This document shows, piece by piece, positions 6,590 through 6,793 of a stretch of 6,793 bases of DNA. A program made the translations under genes and the position numbers. The notes under the pieces are model-generated. The model ran no database searches. It saw only the letters and a program-made list of their open reading frames with translations, and was not told the origin of the DNA. The first letter of the stretch is position 1. Each line of letters opens with the position of its first letter. Source of the stretch: JBDTZF01 sp040005265 (GTDB taxonomy: Bacteria; Verrucomicrobiota; Verrucomicrobiia; Chthoniobacterales; UBA10450); NCBI GenBank assembly GCA_040005265.1, contig JBDTZF010000131.1, forward strand, positions 1 to 6,793, read 5' to 3'.

Positions 6590-6793
6590 ATGAAAGAACC
6601 CATCCCACCGTCAATTCCAGTGCCGCGAACAGATCACCCGAACGTGCTGCCGTTACAGGGTGAAATCGACCTGCACGTTTCTCCTGCCGTAGCCGCAGTG
6701 CTCGCCGGGATGATTGAGAAGAAGCCGCCAAAGGTGGTTGTCGATCTTTCCGGCGTGAGCTACCTCGACAGTTCCGGCCTGGCAATATTAATC
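6590..6793 (+). CDS. STAS-domain protein (anti-sigma factor antagonist type), 5' fragment
   Basis: From the ATG at 6590 the frame is open for 68 codons to the window edge. After a proline-rich start (MKEPIPPSIPVPR) comes a STAS domain: LPLQGEIDLHVSP (20-32), a helix to about 44, then KVVVDLSGVSYLDSSGLAIL (48-67). DSSG (60-63) is the signature loop in which SpoIIAA-type proteins are phosphorylated on serine, so the switch residue is present. The family binds or releases an anti-sigma kinase depending on phosphorylation. The rest is missing, so this could be a stand-alone antagonist of about 100-120 residues or the N-terminus of a larger STAS protein, such as an MlaE-type permease fusion. It lies 27 bp after the HAD gene with a good ribosome binding site, so co-transcription is plausible. 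No sigma factor or kinase is visible. Confidence 0.85.
   Translation, partial: MKEPIPPSIPVPRTDHPNVLPLQGEIDLHVSPAVAAVLAGMIEKKPPKVVVDLSGVSYLDSSGLAILI

Noticed and set aside
6567..6785. Minus-strand open frame of 72 codons
   Set aside because: It lies antisense to the STAS gene, which has a ribosome binding site and a clear domain. The antisense product is Arg/Ser-rich and typical of a shadow frame.

Overview
The window carries eight protein genes: six complete and one cut by each edge. It reads as a bacterial chromosome of moderate to fairly high GC, with no phage, transposase, tRNA, rRNA or CRISPR signal. The best guess for the source is a soil or freshwater verrucomicrobium (Chthoniobacter/Spartobacteria-like). 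That guess rests on the unusually long signal peptidase I, the hopanoid-type squalene gene and a palindromic intergenic repeat. It is inference and was not tested by any search.

Left block, minus strand (about 5183 down to 1). Four genes run lepA, lepB, an unrecognised polytopic membrane protein, then hpnD (squalene/phytoene synthase family). lepA and lepB are 110 bp apart; the next two gaps are 14 and 19 bp, so at least lepB to hpnD is probably one transcript. Beyond hpnD, after 60 bp, the first 30 codons of another minus-strand gene encode a classical Sec signal peptide before the window edge cuts it. lepA-lepB is a known bacterial pairing of a ribosome-associated GTPase with the signal peptidase. 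Here it is extended by a membrane protein and an enzyme of the C30 isoprenoid (squalene/hopanoid) route, so the block has an envelope theme.

Right block, plus strand (5291 to 6793). From a 107-bp divergent intergenic region, a small FHA-domain protein with a C-terminal membrane anchor is read rightwards. It is followed by a 92-bp imperfect inverted-repeat element, a HAD-superfamily phosphatase, and the start of a STAS-domain protein of the anti-sigma-factor-antagonist type that runs off the right edge. FHA (phosphothreonine reader) and STAS (serine-phosphorylated switch) are both phosphorylation-linked modules, but nothing here shows that they work together.

There is no gene-free stretch over 300 bases. 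I see no convincing new multi-gene system. The points most worth a second look are the roughly 95-residue insertion and long cytoplasmic N-terminus of the signal peptidase, the inverted-repeat element that supplies a possible start codon for the HAD gene, the near-leaderless lepA promoter, and the unknown membrane protein between lepB and hpnD.
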